Shown: positions 9,101 to 16,007 of the stretch, piece after piece | How the letters are laid out: every line of letters begins with the position of its first letter | How positions within the stretch are numbered: position 1 is the first letter of the stretch | Source: Granulicella sp. S190 | Lineage (GTDB): Bacteria; Acidobacteriota; Terriglobia; Terriglobales; Acidobacteriaceae | Assembly (NCBI RefSeq): GCF_009766095.1 | Contig: NZ_LMUD01000016.1 | Span: 192,029 to 237,418, forward strand | Length of the DNA: 45,390 nucleotides | Direction: 5' to 3' | Notes under the pieces: generated by a model | Database searches by the model: none | Seen by the model: only the letters and a program-made list of their open reading frames with translations | Told to the model about the DNA's origin: nothing | Made by a program: the position numbers and the translations under genes

Positions 9101-10060
9101 CATCGCGTACCTTATGTCGGATACGCTGCGGAGTCGATCGATTACAAGGCAGCCGGTGTGGATGCGTACAACGCACTGACGGCGCACATCGAAAAGCGGA
9201 TGAGTCATGGGGTGCAGTTGGCTGCGTCGTATACGTACTCGCATGCGCTGGATGAACAGAGCGGACTTGGCTTGTTCTATAACGGCAACAATCCGCTGAA
9301 CCTGCGCGACGGGTATGCTTCGGCTGACTTCGACCGGACGCACGTGATCAACTTTACCTACGTCTATCGTCTGCCTGATTTTGTTCATAGCCATAACGTC
9401 GAGAGCTACTTTACGAATGGCTGGTCGCTGGTGGGTCTTACGATTCTGCAGAGTGGACAACCGTATAGCGTGATCGACTTCAGCGGTGCAGTGGGCAGCA
9501 TCTATTACGGGGTGAGCAACGGAATTACAAATCCCATTGTTCCTCTTGCTCCGGGCTGTACGGCGAAGAATGCGTATACGGGTCACTCGGGCGCGTTCAA
9601 TCCGAACGGCGATCCGAATCTGAATGCATTGAAGGCATCGTGCTTTACGATCCCGTTGCTGCAGGCGGGTGGGCTGAGTGGTGGGGTTCCAACTTCGGAT
9701 CCTTATGAGACCGACTTTACGACCGGTCAGCGGAACATCTTCCGGCAGGCCTTCCAGAAGCGAGCGGATGCCTCGCTGATGAAGACGACGAAGTTCACCG
9801 AGCGGTACAGTCTTACCTACACGTTCGATGTTTATAACCTGACGAATACGAGCAGCTTCGACATACCTGGTAACGAGGTGGCTCAGAATGTAAACTATAA
9901 CGGTTTCCCGGAGGCGGGAACACCGGTTCTACCTACGGGGTGCGGCACCAGTAATCCTGGTACGGGTAGCTTCTATAACTGTCCGAGTGGGCTGGGTACT
10001 GTGCAGCACACTATCGGGAGCCCTCGGCAGATACAGATGGCGTTGCGGTTCCTGTTCTAG
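6134..10060 (+). CDS. TonB-dependent outer-membrane receptor, Oar-like with carboxypeptidase-regulatory domain
   Basis: An outer-membrane protein of 1308 residues from the ATG at 6134, which has AGGAG nine bases upstream; the frame is open further back but only this start gives a clean signal peptide (MTKRFRLSFLVFVCQ, hydrophobic core, cleavage near CPAFGQQ). Residues about 25-110 form a carboxypeptidase-regulatory-like beta domain (GGLTGVVTDGQGGILPG, FNNLPIGTYTLSFTKEGF). The plug and a large beta-barrel follow, with many aromatic-rich strands, and the chain ends in the beta-signal-like MALRFLF with terminal phenylalanine. This architecture is hugely expanded in Acidobacteriota and is thought to import oligosaccharides or other large substrates with TonB energy. 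No neighbouring gene indicates the substrate. A terminator hairpin follows. Confidence 0.92.
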   Translation: MTKRFRLSFLVFVCQMAAFLLVCPAFGQQTLGGLTGVVTDGQGGILPGTVVTVVGDQTGLTRTQTAGGNGFYDFNNLPIGTYTLSFTKEGFQTQKMNAIPVQGDRTGTVNAQLNVGAVNTVVSVDASPLMNAVDTTNGYVLDKAQIESIPQPTGSFTGLAILSPGVNAELPGGTGAQSGLGNLPIWANGQRDTSNSFTINGVDASSLFNGKSTSQVGSQRVVNSTGASTTQGGAGVIQTVASVYLSIGNAIPTPAPETIQEVRVNASMYDAQQGSTSGAHIDVSTASGTNAYHGTAYGRRGTNWINAAPFFFKNNPLLANDPKDENPELHRYIAGGTFGGPIIKNKLFGFVSYQHLQVSDQEIGDNFLNVPVGLSDNNRDAAGFAALINGPFGTSLTGGNIDRTALALFNSPSLPGEPGKWLVPNDAGSSALSAAHPYNAFLPGTGRFKADMAVANLDYNISNKDTLSLKYFYQHDPTIAPYAYSSVPGFTEHLDSGAQVFSIINTYLVKSNLSTTESLGFLREKTYVNNEQPFGPDAIPGGSQGTVSINEFGSNYFPGVSIVNVLGSAAGQYGLVSSGILNIGPNAEGQAPNTGAFQNRWQPAGNAIWTLGKHTITFGTNYSYTQLNTIDKRTGTGTVATDDLSAYAQGYVTPGSSSTSFYVSSFLQGDASRYYRANQVGSYVQDKFQITPTLSLTAGVRYDWDGALTEKNGRIFNFDPNLYNYNATSDTIVNPGFIIAGNNKNGTSGVSPTTLTGRQWGIGPRLGAAWQPEFFKSKVVVRSGFGMYYDRGELFSYFSPGYAIGTVTGGPFGANQQLPFVTAQSCPVQSLYSYYIPTCGGGGGTAPPISAPTAATGNLANPYTDVKSAAPSNPKSSDLSNYLPNIASINDGGQPISLGVYDRGNKLPYTFNYTLDIQWQPRNDIAIEIGYVGNLGRHQVIPVPFNQPGIASPSAAIHGEKYSYGYNVGGATLPDGTGYDFDYEGGNIDHRVPYVGYAAESIDYKAAGVDAYNALTAHIEKRMSHGVQLAASYTYSHALDEQSGLGLFYNGNNPLNLRDGYASADFDRTHVINFTYVYRLPDFVHSHNVESYFTNGWSLVGLTILQSGQPYSVIDFSGAVGSIYYGVSNGITNPIVPLAPGCTAKNAYTGHSGAFNPNGDPNLNALKASCFTIPLLQAGGLSGGVPTSDPYETDFTTGQRNIFRQAFQKRADASLMKTTKFTERYSLTYTFDVYNLTNTSSFDIPGNEVAQNVNYNGFPEAGTPVLPTGCGTSNPGTGSFYNCPSGLGTVQHTIGSPRQIQMALRFLF

Positions 10061-10087
10061 GGTTTGCAGTAGTTCGTGAGTCGATGA

Positions 10088-10122
10088 GGTGGCCTGCGTT
10101 ATGAGCGTGGGCCACCTTTTTT
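10088..10122 (+). terminator. Rho-independent terminator of the receptor gene
   Basis: GGTGGCC at 10088-10094 pairs perfectly with GGCCACC at 10110-10116 (extended by an A-T pair), followed by six T at 10117-10122. It separates the receptor gene from the convergent eutC. Confidence 0.85.
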
Positions 10123-10129
10123 GTTGCGC

Positions 10130-10909
10130 TTACGTGTTCAGGAGAGGCTGAGTAGTCTCTTTGAGCGCGGTGCCGGTGAGCTGGAGGCGGAGTGCTTCGC
10201 GGCAGTAGAAGGCGATGCGGGTGGCGGCGGTGACGTAGTCGAGACCTGCGCTGCGGATGTTGGAGATGCAGTTGCGGTCGGCGTCGGTACGTCCTGGGCT
10301 TGGGTTCCAGGTGATGTAGGCGCCAAGCGAGTCGGGGGAGCTGAGACCGGGGCGCTCGCCGATGAGGATGAGAGAGAGGCGGGCGCGGAGGAGGGAGCCT
10401 ATCTGATCGGCGATAGCTACGCGGGCCTGGGTGACGATGCAGAGGGGGCCAAGCGCTGCGGGGAGTTGGGGGAGGAGTGCGCTGAGGAGAGGGACGGCAT
10501 GGTGCTCGATGGCGGTGGCAGAGAGGCCGTCGGCGATGACGATGACGATCTCGCATGGGGATGGTTGCAGGAGAGCGGCGGGGGATAGGGTGCGGCCGAG
10601 GTCGGGGCGGCGGAGGTAGGTGGCGCGGTCGGGTGCGGCGCTGGCGAGAGTGAGGATCGGCACGGTGAGGGTGGGGATTTCGGTACGCAGACGATGGGCG
10701 AGGAGGTTTGTGTCGAGTGCGGCGTGGACGGCGTCGCGTGCCTGGGCGTGGGCTAGCTGGAAGTCGAGGATCTCCGAGGTGCAAAGGCTTACGCCGGTGC
10801 GGCGGAGGGAGACCCGAGCAGGGGTGTAGGTGCGCAGAGAGGGAACGGGGATTGTGGCCTGTATCTCGGGGCGGATTGTCTCGGTTTCTTCGGGTTCGCG
10901 GTTGGGCAT
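10130..10909 (-). CDS. eutC: Ethanolamine ammonia-lyase small subunit
   Basis: The light subunit of adenosylcobalamin-dependent ethanolamine ammonia-lyase, which with EutB converts ethanolamine to acetaldehyde and ammonia. The 259-residue product is a little shorter than the enterobacterial protein (about 295). Recognisable blocks are VSLCTSEILDFQLAHAQARD near the N-terminus, the central IVIADGLSA segment, and the cobalamin-binding region GERPGLSSPDSLGAYITW followed by DADRNCISNIR. It is normally directly downstream of eutB in one operon; here eutB lies 3.7 kb away with two opposite-strand genes in between. No eutA reactivase, transporter or microcompartment shell gene is in the window, so cytosolic use of ethanolamine as a nitrogen source is the likely role. 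Confidence 0.92.
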   Translation of the reverse strand: MPNREPEETETIRPEIQATIPVPSLRTYTPARVSLRRTGVSLCTSEILDFQLAHAQARDAVHAALDTNLLAHRLRTEIPTLTVPILTLASAAPDRATYLRRPDLGRTLSPAALLQPSPCEIVIVIADGLSATAIEHHAVPLLSALLPQLPAALGPLCIVTQARVAIADQIGSLLRARLSLILIGERPGLSSPDSLGAYITWNPSPGRTDADRNCISNIRSAGLDYVTAATRIAFYCREALRLQLTGTALKETTQPLLNT

Positions 10910-11135
10910 TGTGGTCGTGAGTTGCCGGGGATTTGAGTAACGATGAATGCCAGTGTACGTAAAGATGGCGTGCGCTGGTCGGTTTGGAGGTTCGGGTAGG
11001 ATGATGGTCTACATGAGGCTTGATGAAACAGGGCTTGTTGAGGAGATGCGCTTGATTTCTACTGGTTCTGCTTGGAGGGGCTTGTGATGTTGTACGGCAA
11101 CTGTACTAGTAGTGGATGACAACAAGAACAAGAAC

Positions 11136-11160
11136 GGTTGCCGCAGTGGGTGCGGCAACC
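11136..11160. repeat. Perfect 10-base inverted repeat
   Basis: GGTTGCCGCA at 11136-11145 and TGCGGCAACC at 11151-11160 pair without mismatch around the loop GTGGG. No T-run follows on either strand, so a plain intrinsic terminator is unlikely; it is part of the repeat locus between eutC and the exporter. Confidence 0.85.
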
Positions 11161-11220
11161 GCAAAGCAACCGCAGATCCCTACGGGATGACAACAAAAGG
11201 ACAGGCAACAGCAACAGCAA

Positions 11221-11291
11221 GAGCAACGGCAAGAGCAACGGCAAGAGCAACGGCAAGAGCAACGGCAAGAGCAACGGCAAGAGCAACGGCA
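11221..11291. repeat. 12-base tandem repeat, nearly six copies
   Basis: The unit GAGCAACGGCAA is repeated exactly five times from 11221 with a sixth copy lacking the last base before running into the GCAGATCC of a hairpin unit. Copy number in such arrays changes easily, so this is a candidate strain-variable locus. Confidence 0.9.
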
Positions 11292-11451
11292 GATCCACTT
11301 CGGGGATGACAACAAGAATGACAAAAGCGGATTCTTCCGCCTCGACAAGTTCAAGGTCAGGATGACGACTTCAGGAGTGGCCGCACAGTAGTGGAATGGG
11401 TATTTCTAGTTTAGTACTCGCGTTGATGTTGGCTTTGAACGGAAACTTCTC

Positions 11452-13257
11452 ATGTTGCGATTTATTGGAAGTCTAATTCGTCCTTATCGCGGCACGCTGG
11501 TAGGTATTTTTCTGGCGATGCTTGTCGAGACGGTGATGAGCCTGGCGACGCCGTGGCCGCTGAAGGTGATCCTGGATAATGTGGTGGGCGACCACAAGAT
11601 GGCGCCGTGGCTGCATCGTTTGATTGGGCCATTGCTCGAGAACGGGGCGAGGCTGCATGAGTCAAGGCTGCACGTGGCGGGGTTGGCTGCGCTGGCGTTT
11701 GTGGTGATTTCGCTGCTAGGCGCGGTGGCTTCGTATATCGACAACTACTACACGGAGAGTGTGGGGCAGTGGGTGGCGCATGATCTGCGCATGAAGATGT
11801 ACGAGCATCTGCAGCGGCTTTCGCTGGGGTACTACAACACGCATGCGACGGGAACGATTCTGAGTACGATTACTTCCGATATTCAGACGATCGAGGGGTT
11901 TGCTTCGTCTTCGACGCTGAATATCGTGGTGGATTTGCTGACGATCGTCTGCATGCTGGGGCTGATGTTCTGGCTGAACTGGGACTTTACGCTGATTGCG
12001 GTGGGGGTGACGCCGTTTCTGCTGCTGTTTGTTTCGCGGTTCAAGAAGGCGGTGAAGAAGGCGACACGTGAGGTGCGCCGGGAGCAGAGCGAGATTGTCG
12101 CCGTGGTGCAACAGGGGTTGGAGTCGATTCAGGCGGTGATGGCGTTTGGACAGGAGGAGACGGAGCAGGCGCAGTTGGAGTTGGTGAGCCAGGCGACGGT
12201 AAGCGCGGCGTTGAAGGCGAGAAGCGTTAAGGCGCTGCTGTCGCCGGTGGTGACGATTACGGTGGCGCTGTGTACCGCGGTGGTGCTGTGGCGCGGGGCT
12301 GCGCTGATTCTGGCGAAGACGATGACGGTGGGCGAGCTAACGGTGTATCTCGCTTACCTTGCGAAGTTCTTCAAGCCGGTGAAGGATCTGGCGACGACGA
12401 CCAATGCAGTGGCGCAGGCGGCGGTGGGAGCGGAGCGGGTTCGCGAGATTCTAGAGACGGATACGATTATTCCGGAGAGGGCAGATGGGCTTGCGCCGGA
12501 GACAGTTGCGGGGGAGATCGAGTTTGAGCATGCGGCGTTTGGGTACGATTCGGCGTCTCCGATTTTGACGGATGTGAGCTTCAAGATTGGGGCGGGCCAG
12601 TTTGTGGGGATCGTGGGGCCGACGGGGAGTGGGAAGTCGACGGTGGTGAGTCTGATTCCGCGGTTCTACGATGTTCAGTCGGGTGTGGTGAAGATCGATG
12701 GCGAAGATGTGCGCGGCTACAAGTTGAAGTCGTTGCGCGATAAGATCGGGTACGTGCTGCAGGATACAGTGCTGTTTCGCGGGACGATCCTGGAGAATAT
12801 TGCGTTTGGACGGCCGGAGGCTACGAAGGAAGAGGTGGTGGCGGCGGCGAAGCTGGCGAATGCGGATGAGTTCATTATGAAGATGCCGCTGGGATACGAG
12901 ACGATGGTGGGGGAGCGGGGATCGACGCTGTCCGGCGGGCAGAGGCAGAGGATCGGGATTGCGCGGGTGATGGTGCGGAACAGTCCGATTCTGCTGCTGG
13001 ATGAGCCTACGGCAGCGCTCGATAGCGAGTCGGAGAAGCTGGTGATCGATGCGCTGGAGAAGTTGATGGAGGGGCGGACGGTGATCGCGATTGCGCATCG
13101 ATTGAGTACGATTCGGGATGCGAACAAGATTCTTGTGATCAACGGGGGCGTGGTGGCGGAGAATGGAACGCATGACGAGTTGATGACGTTGAATGGAATC
13201 TATGCGGCTCTGCACAGGACGCAGTTCGATGCCGGGTTGGATAAGGTAATGGCGTGA
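11452..13257 (+). CDS. ABC exporter, fused membrane and ATPase domains (MsbA/lipid-exporter type)
   Basis: A 601-residue half-transporter that should act as a homodimer in the inner membrane. Residues 1-320 hold the six-helix type IV exporter domain. The nucleotide-binding domain has Walker A GPTGSGKST at 389-397, the Q-loop in GYVLQDTVLF, signature LSGGQ at 493-497, Walker B ILLLDEPT near 513-520 and the switch histidine in IAHRLSTI. The family exports lipids, glycans, peptides or drugs; the substrate cannot be told from sequence. Only 42 bases separate it from the phospholipase D-like gene, so the two form an operon. The pair is inserted, in opposite orientation, between eutB and eutC, with repeats at both sides. 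Confidence 0.9.
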   Translation: MLRFIGSLIRPYRGTLVGIFLAMLVETVMSLATPWPLKVILDNVVGDHKMAPWLHRLIGPLLENGARLHESRLHVAGLAALAFVVISLLGAVASYIDNYYTESVGQWVAHDLRMKMYEHLQRLSLGYYNTHATGTILSTITSDIQTIEGFASSSTLNIVVDLLTIVCMLGLMFWLNWDFTLIAVGVTPFLLLFVSRFKKAVKKATREVRREQSEIVAVVQQGLESIQAVMAFGQEETEQAQLELVSQATVSAALKARSVKALLSPVVTITVALCTAVVLWRGAALILAKTMTVGELTVYLAYLAKFFKPVKDLATTTNAVAQAAVGAERVREILETDTIIPERADGLAPETVAGEIEFEHAAFGYDSASPILTDVSFKIGAGQFVGIVGPTGSGKSTVVSLIPRFYDVQSGVVKIDGEDVRGYKLKSLRDKIGYVLQDTVLFRGTILENIAFGRPEATKEEVVAAAKLANADEFIMKMPLGYETMVGERGSTLSGGQRQRIGIARVMVRNSPILLLDEPTAALDSESEKLVIDALEKLMEGRTVIAIAHRLSTIRDANKILVINGGVVAENGTHDELMTLNGIYAALHRTQFDAGLDKVMA

Positions 13258-13299
13258 GGTACAGCACGGGTGCGGAAATTCTGGTTGAAGGAAGAGATT

Positions 13300-14304
13300 A
13301 TGTCGCGGTCGATTATTGTTTTGCCTGATGATTCTGCTCAACCGATTCTGAACGCCATCCATGGGGCGAAGGATTCGATCCGGGTGAAGATGTTTGTGTT
13401 TTCTGATCCGAGCCTGCTGCAGGCGGTGGTGGCGGCGCATCAGCGCGGGGTGAAGGTGCGGGTGATGCTGAACCCGGAGAGACGGGATGGCGAGAAGGAG
13501 AATGACGAGTCCCGGATTACATTGACAGAGGCGGGGGTTGAGGTTCTGGACAGCAATCCCTGCTTCGACCTGACGCATGAGAAGTCGATGGTGATCGATG
13601 ACAGGATGGCGTTTGTCGAGTCGCTGAACTGGGAGACGAAGAACCTTACGGAGACTCGGGACTATGCGATCGTGACGACGCATAAGCATGAGGTCGAGGA
13701 GGTGATGGCGTGCTTCGATGCGGATTGGAAGAGGGAGCACTTCGACGCGGGAGAGCACTCGCACCTGATCTGGTGTATCGGCAATGGGCGGCAGCGGCTG
13801 GGGCAGCTGATCGATGAGGCGAAGCATTCGCTGTGGCTGCAGAATGAGCGGTACCAGGATCCGACGATCATCGAGCACCTGGTGAGGGCGAATCAGCGTG
13901 GGGTGAAGATTCATCTGATGGCGCGGCCTCCGCACAAGCTGAAGAAGGACAAACTGATTGAGGGTGTTAGCGGGTTGAGGGTGCTTGAAGACATCGGGGT
14001 GAAGATTCACAAGCTAAAGCACATCAAGCTGCATGCGAAGCTGCTGCTAGCCGATGACGAGCGCGCCATTATTGGATCGATCAATCTTGCTCCGGGGAGC
14101 TTCGACAGTAGGAGGGAACTGGCGATCGAGGTGAGGGATGAGCATATTATCGAGCGACTGTGCGCGACCGTACGGCATGACTGGGAGAACTCGAAGAAGC
14201 TGGATTTGAGCGATGAGGGGTTGATGGCGGAGTTGGAGGGGTACGATCCCAATGTTGCGGAGGATCTGGCGCTGGAGACGCGGAAGAGTGGGAAGAAGTG
14301 CTGA
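13300..14304 (+). CDS. Phospholipase D-like / cardiolipin synthase-like protein
   Basis: A 334-residue protein with two HKD motifs: HEKSMVIDD (H93, K95, D100) and HAKLLLADD (H245, K247, D252), each followed by the usual strand and a serine/asparagine element (VESLNWE and IGSINL). Two HKD motifs make one complete phosphatidyl-transfer active site, as in cardiolipin synthases and PLD-type hydrolases. There is no membrane helix at the N-terminus, unlike classical ClsA, so it is probably cytoplasmic or peripheral. The ATG at 13300 is chosen because GAAGGAAGAG lies just upstream; a GTG ten codons earlier is possible. Its place right after an exporter suggests a joint role in membrane lipid handling, which is inference. 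Confidence 0.85.
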   Translation: MSRSIIVLPDDSAQPILNAIHGAKDSIRVKMFVFSDPSLLQAVVAAHQRGVKVRVMLNPERRDGEKENDESRITLTEAGVEVLDSNPCFDLTHEKSMVIDDRMAFVESLNWETKNLTETRDYAIVTTHKHEVEEVMACFDADWKREHFDAGEHSHLIWCIGNGRQRLGQLIDEAKHSLWLQNERYQDPTIIEHLVRANQRGVKIHLMARPPHKLKKDKLIEGVSGLRVLEDIGVKIHKLKHIKLHAKLLLADDERAIIGSINLAPGSFDSRRELAIEVRDEHIIERLCATVRHDWENSKKLDLSDEGLMAELEGYDPNVAEDLALETRKSGKKC

Positions 14305-14567
14305 GGTTATCTCAGGACTGGTGGCGAGGTTGCGATTTGCTTTGGGATTTTTTTGCGGTGGCGGCGAAATGCGGGGGTCTCTCCACTGCGCTATTCACGA
14401 TGAGGCTGTGAACAGCTTCGGTCGAGATGACGATTCTTTGTAGCGGGTGGGATTAAAACAAACAACAGCAAGGGCAACAGCAGATTCCTCCGCTTCGCTG
14501 CGGAATGACAAACAAGAGGGCAAGCAACGGCAACAGCAACCGCAACTGCAGTTGGTTCGAGCGGAAG
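14305..14567. other. Gap between the convergent PLD-like gene and eutB, with repeat locus C
   Basis: No gene is supported. The right half is CAA-rich (words GCAACAG, GCAACGG, GCAACCG) and holds one hairpin unit at 14480-14511. The left part has no feature I recognise. Confidence 0.6.
14480..14511. repeat. Dispersed hairpin repeat, locus C (one unit)
   Basis: These 32 bases are identical to 3423-3454 in locus A, including the core CCGCTTCGCTGCGG and the GCAGATT and GAATGACAA flanks. The unit lies between the PLD-like gene and the 3' end of eutB, so the exporter-PLD pair has a member of the repeat family on each side. Confidence 0.88.
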
Positions 14568-15953
14568 TTAGGGACGGTTAGGGAGCATGGCGGGTAGGGT
14601 AAGGCAGTGGGGAGCGTTGGTGTTGAGCCAGGCTTCAAACTCCGGGGCGGGGCGGAGGTTGAGGAGGCGGCGCAGGTAGAGGGCGTCGTGGAAGGAGGTG
14701 CTCTGGTAGTTGAGCATGATGTCGTCTGCGCCGGGGACGCCCATGATGTAGTTGACGCCGGCGGTGCCTAACATGGTGAGAAGCGCGTCCATATCGTCCT
14801 GGTCGGCTTCGGCGTGGTTGGTGTAGCAGATATCGCAGCCCATGGGGAGACCGAGGAGCTTGCCGCAGAGGTGATCTTCGAGGCCTGCGCGGAGGATCTG
14901 CTTGCCGTCGTAGAGATATTCAGGGCCGATGAAGCCGACGACGGTGTTGACGAGCATGGGGTTGAAATGACGCGCTACGGCGTAGGCTCGGGCTTCGAGG
15001 GTTTGCTGGTCTACACCTTGACCTCCGGTTCCATGATGGGCGTTGGCGCTTAGGCTGCTGCCCTGGCCGGTTTCAAAGTACATGATGTTTGGCGATGGGT
15101 TTTCTGGTGTGCGGTTGAGGCTGCGGGCTTGTTGGTGGGCTTCTTCGATAAGAGCGAGGTTGATGCCGAAGCTGGTGTTAGTGGCTTCGGTGCCGCCGAT
15201 GGATTGGAAGAGGAGGTCGAGCGGGGCGCCTTGTTGCATGGCCTGCATCTGCGTGGTGAGATGAGCGAGGACGCAGGACTGGGTGGGGATCTCGTAGCGG
15301 CGGCGGATGTGATCGACGAGATGAAGGAGCGTGGTGAGAGAGGCTACGTTGTCTGAGGCGGGATTGATGCCGATAACGGCGTCGCCGGAGCCAAGGAGGA
15401 GACCGTCGAGGATAGAGGCGGCGATGCCTGCGGGGTCGTCCGTGGGGTGGTTGGGTTGGAGGCGGGTGGAGAGGCGGCCGGGAAGGCCTACGGTGGTGCG
15501 GAACTTTGTGACGACGCTGATTTTGCGTGCGACGAGGATGAGGTCCTGAAGGCGCATGAGCTTGGAGACAGCGGCGACCATCTCCGGGGTGAGGCCGGGG
15601 GCCAAGGCGGCGAGGCTGGCTGGCGTGGCATCGTCCGAGAGGAGATGGTCGCGCAGCTCTCCTACGGTGAGGCTGGCGATGGGGGCGGAGGCTGCGATGG
15701 CTGCGGGAGCGCGGCTGGTGTCGACGATGAGGCGCGTGACCTCGTCTGTTTCGTAGGGGACAATGGCTTCGTTGTGGAAGTGGGCGAGCGGGAGATCGGC
15801 GAGGGCGCTTTGCGCTGCGACACGTTGCTGGGCGCTGGAGGCGGCGATGCCTGCGAGCTCGTCGCCGGAGCGGGCCGGGGTGGCTTTGGCGAGGAGATCG
15901 CTAAGGGTGTTGAAGGTGTAGCGGACGCTCGCTACGGTGTGGGCGTGGGCCAT
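14568..15953 (-). CDS. eutB: Ethanolamine ammonia-lyase large subunit
   Basis: The 461-residue catalytic subunit, full length for the family. It forms the TIM barrel that holds adenosylcobalamin and ethanolamine. Recognisable segments include HFHNEAIVPYETDEVTRLI near the N-terminus, the VGLPGRLSTRLQPNHPTD substrate-side block, DAVIGINPASDN, GQGSSLSANAHHG and, near the C-terminus, CDICYTNHAEADQDDMD and NYIMGVPGADDIMLNYQSTS. The small subunit gene eutC is downstream on the same strand but 3.7 kb away, beyond two opposite-strand genes, so the two subunits must be transcribed separately or on a very long antisense-carrying message. No eutA gene is next to it. Confidence 0.94.
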   Translation of the reverse strand: MAHAHTVASVRYTFNTLSDLLAKATPARSGDELAGIAASSAQQRVAAQSALADLPLAHFHNEAIVPYETDEVTRLIVDTSRAPAAIAASAPIASLTVGELRDHLLSDDATPASLAALAPGLTPEMVAAVSKLMRLQDLILVARKISVVTKFRTTVGLPGRLSTRLQPNHPTDDPAGIAASILDGLLLGSGDAVIGINPASDNVASLTTLLHLVDHIRRRYEIPTQSCVLAHLTTQMQAMQQGAPLDLLFQSIGGTEATNTSFGINLALIEEAHQQARSLNRTPENPSPNIMYFETGQGSSLSANAHHGTGGQGVDQQTLEARAYAVARHFNPMLVNTVVGFIGPEYLYDGKQILRAGLEDHLCGKLLGLPMGCDICYTNHAEADQDDMDALLTMLGTAGVNYIMGVPGADDIMLNYQSTSFHDALYLRRLLNLRPAPEFEAWLNTNAPHCLTLPAMLPNRP

Positions 15954-16007
15954 TGGCTACTACGCTAGCAGGTTGCCGGAGGGGATGGGGAGCGATCGAG
16001 GCCAGTT

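Larger units (their letters stand above)
11114..11316. repeat. Dispersed hairpin repeat, locus B (two full units and one half unit)
   Basis: A half unit (GGATGACAACAAG) at 11114-11126, a full unit at 11172-11199 with core CCCTACGGG, and a full unit at 11289-11316 with core CCACTTCGGGG. The flanks GCAGATCC and GGATGACAACAA match locus A, while the cores differ but remain palindromic. CAA-rich linkers join the units. Confidence 0.8.
10910..11451. other. Intergenic region between eutC and the ABC exporter
   Basis: About 540 bases between divergent genes with no supported coding sequence. The first 200 bases should hold the eutC promoter, but I cannot place hexamers with confidence. The rest is filled by hairpin repeats, a perfect stem-loop and a 12-base tandem repeat (listed separately). 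Minus-strand frames here that read as leucine/proline repeats are translations of the tandem repeat. Confidence 0.7.

Noticed and set aside
11114..11316. Possible CRISPR array
   Set aside because: Units differ in core, spacing is irregular, the 12-base array has no spacers, and there are no cas genes.
11059..11354. Minus-strand frames reading as Leu-Leu-Pro or Cys-rich repeats
   Set aside because: They are simply translations of the 12-base tandem repeat and hairpin linkers.
12451..14010. 519-codon minus-strand open frame
   Set aside because: Antisense to the ABC exporter and PLD-like gene, both of which have full catalytic motifs.
10130..15953. Ethanolamine-utilisation microcompartment
   Set aside because: Only eutB and eutC are present; no shell proteins, eutA, aldehyde dehydrogenase or transporter.
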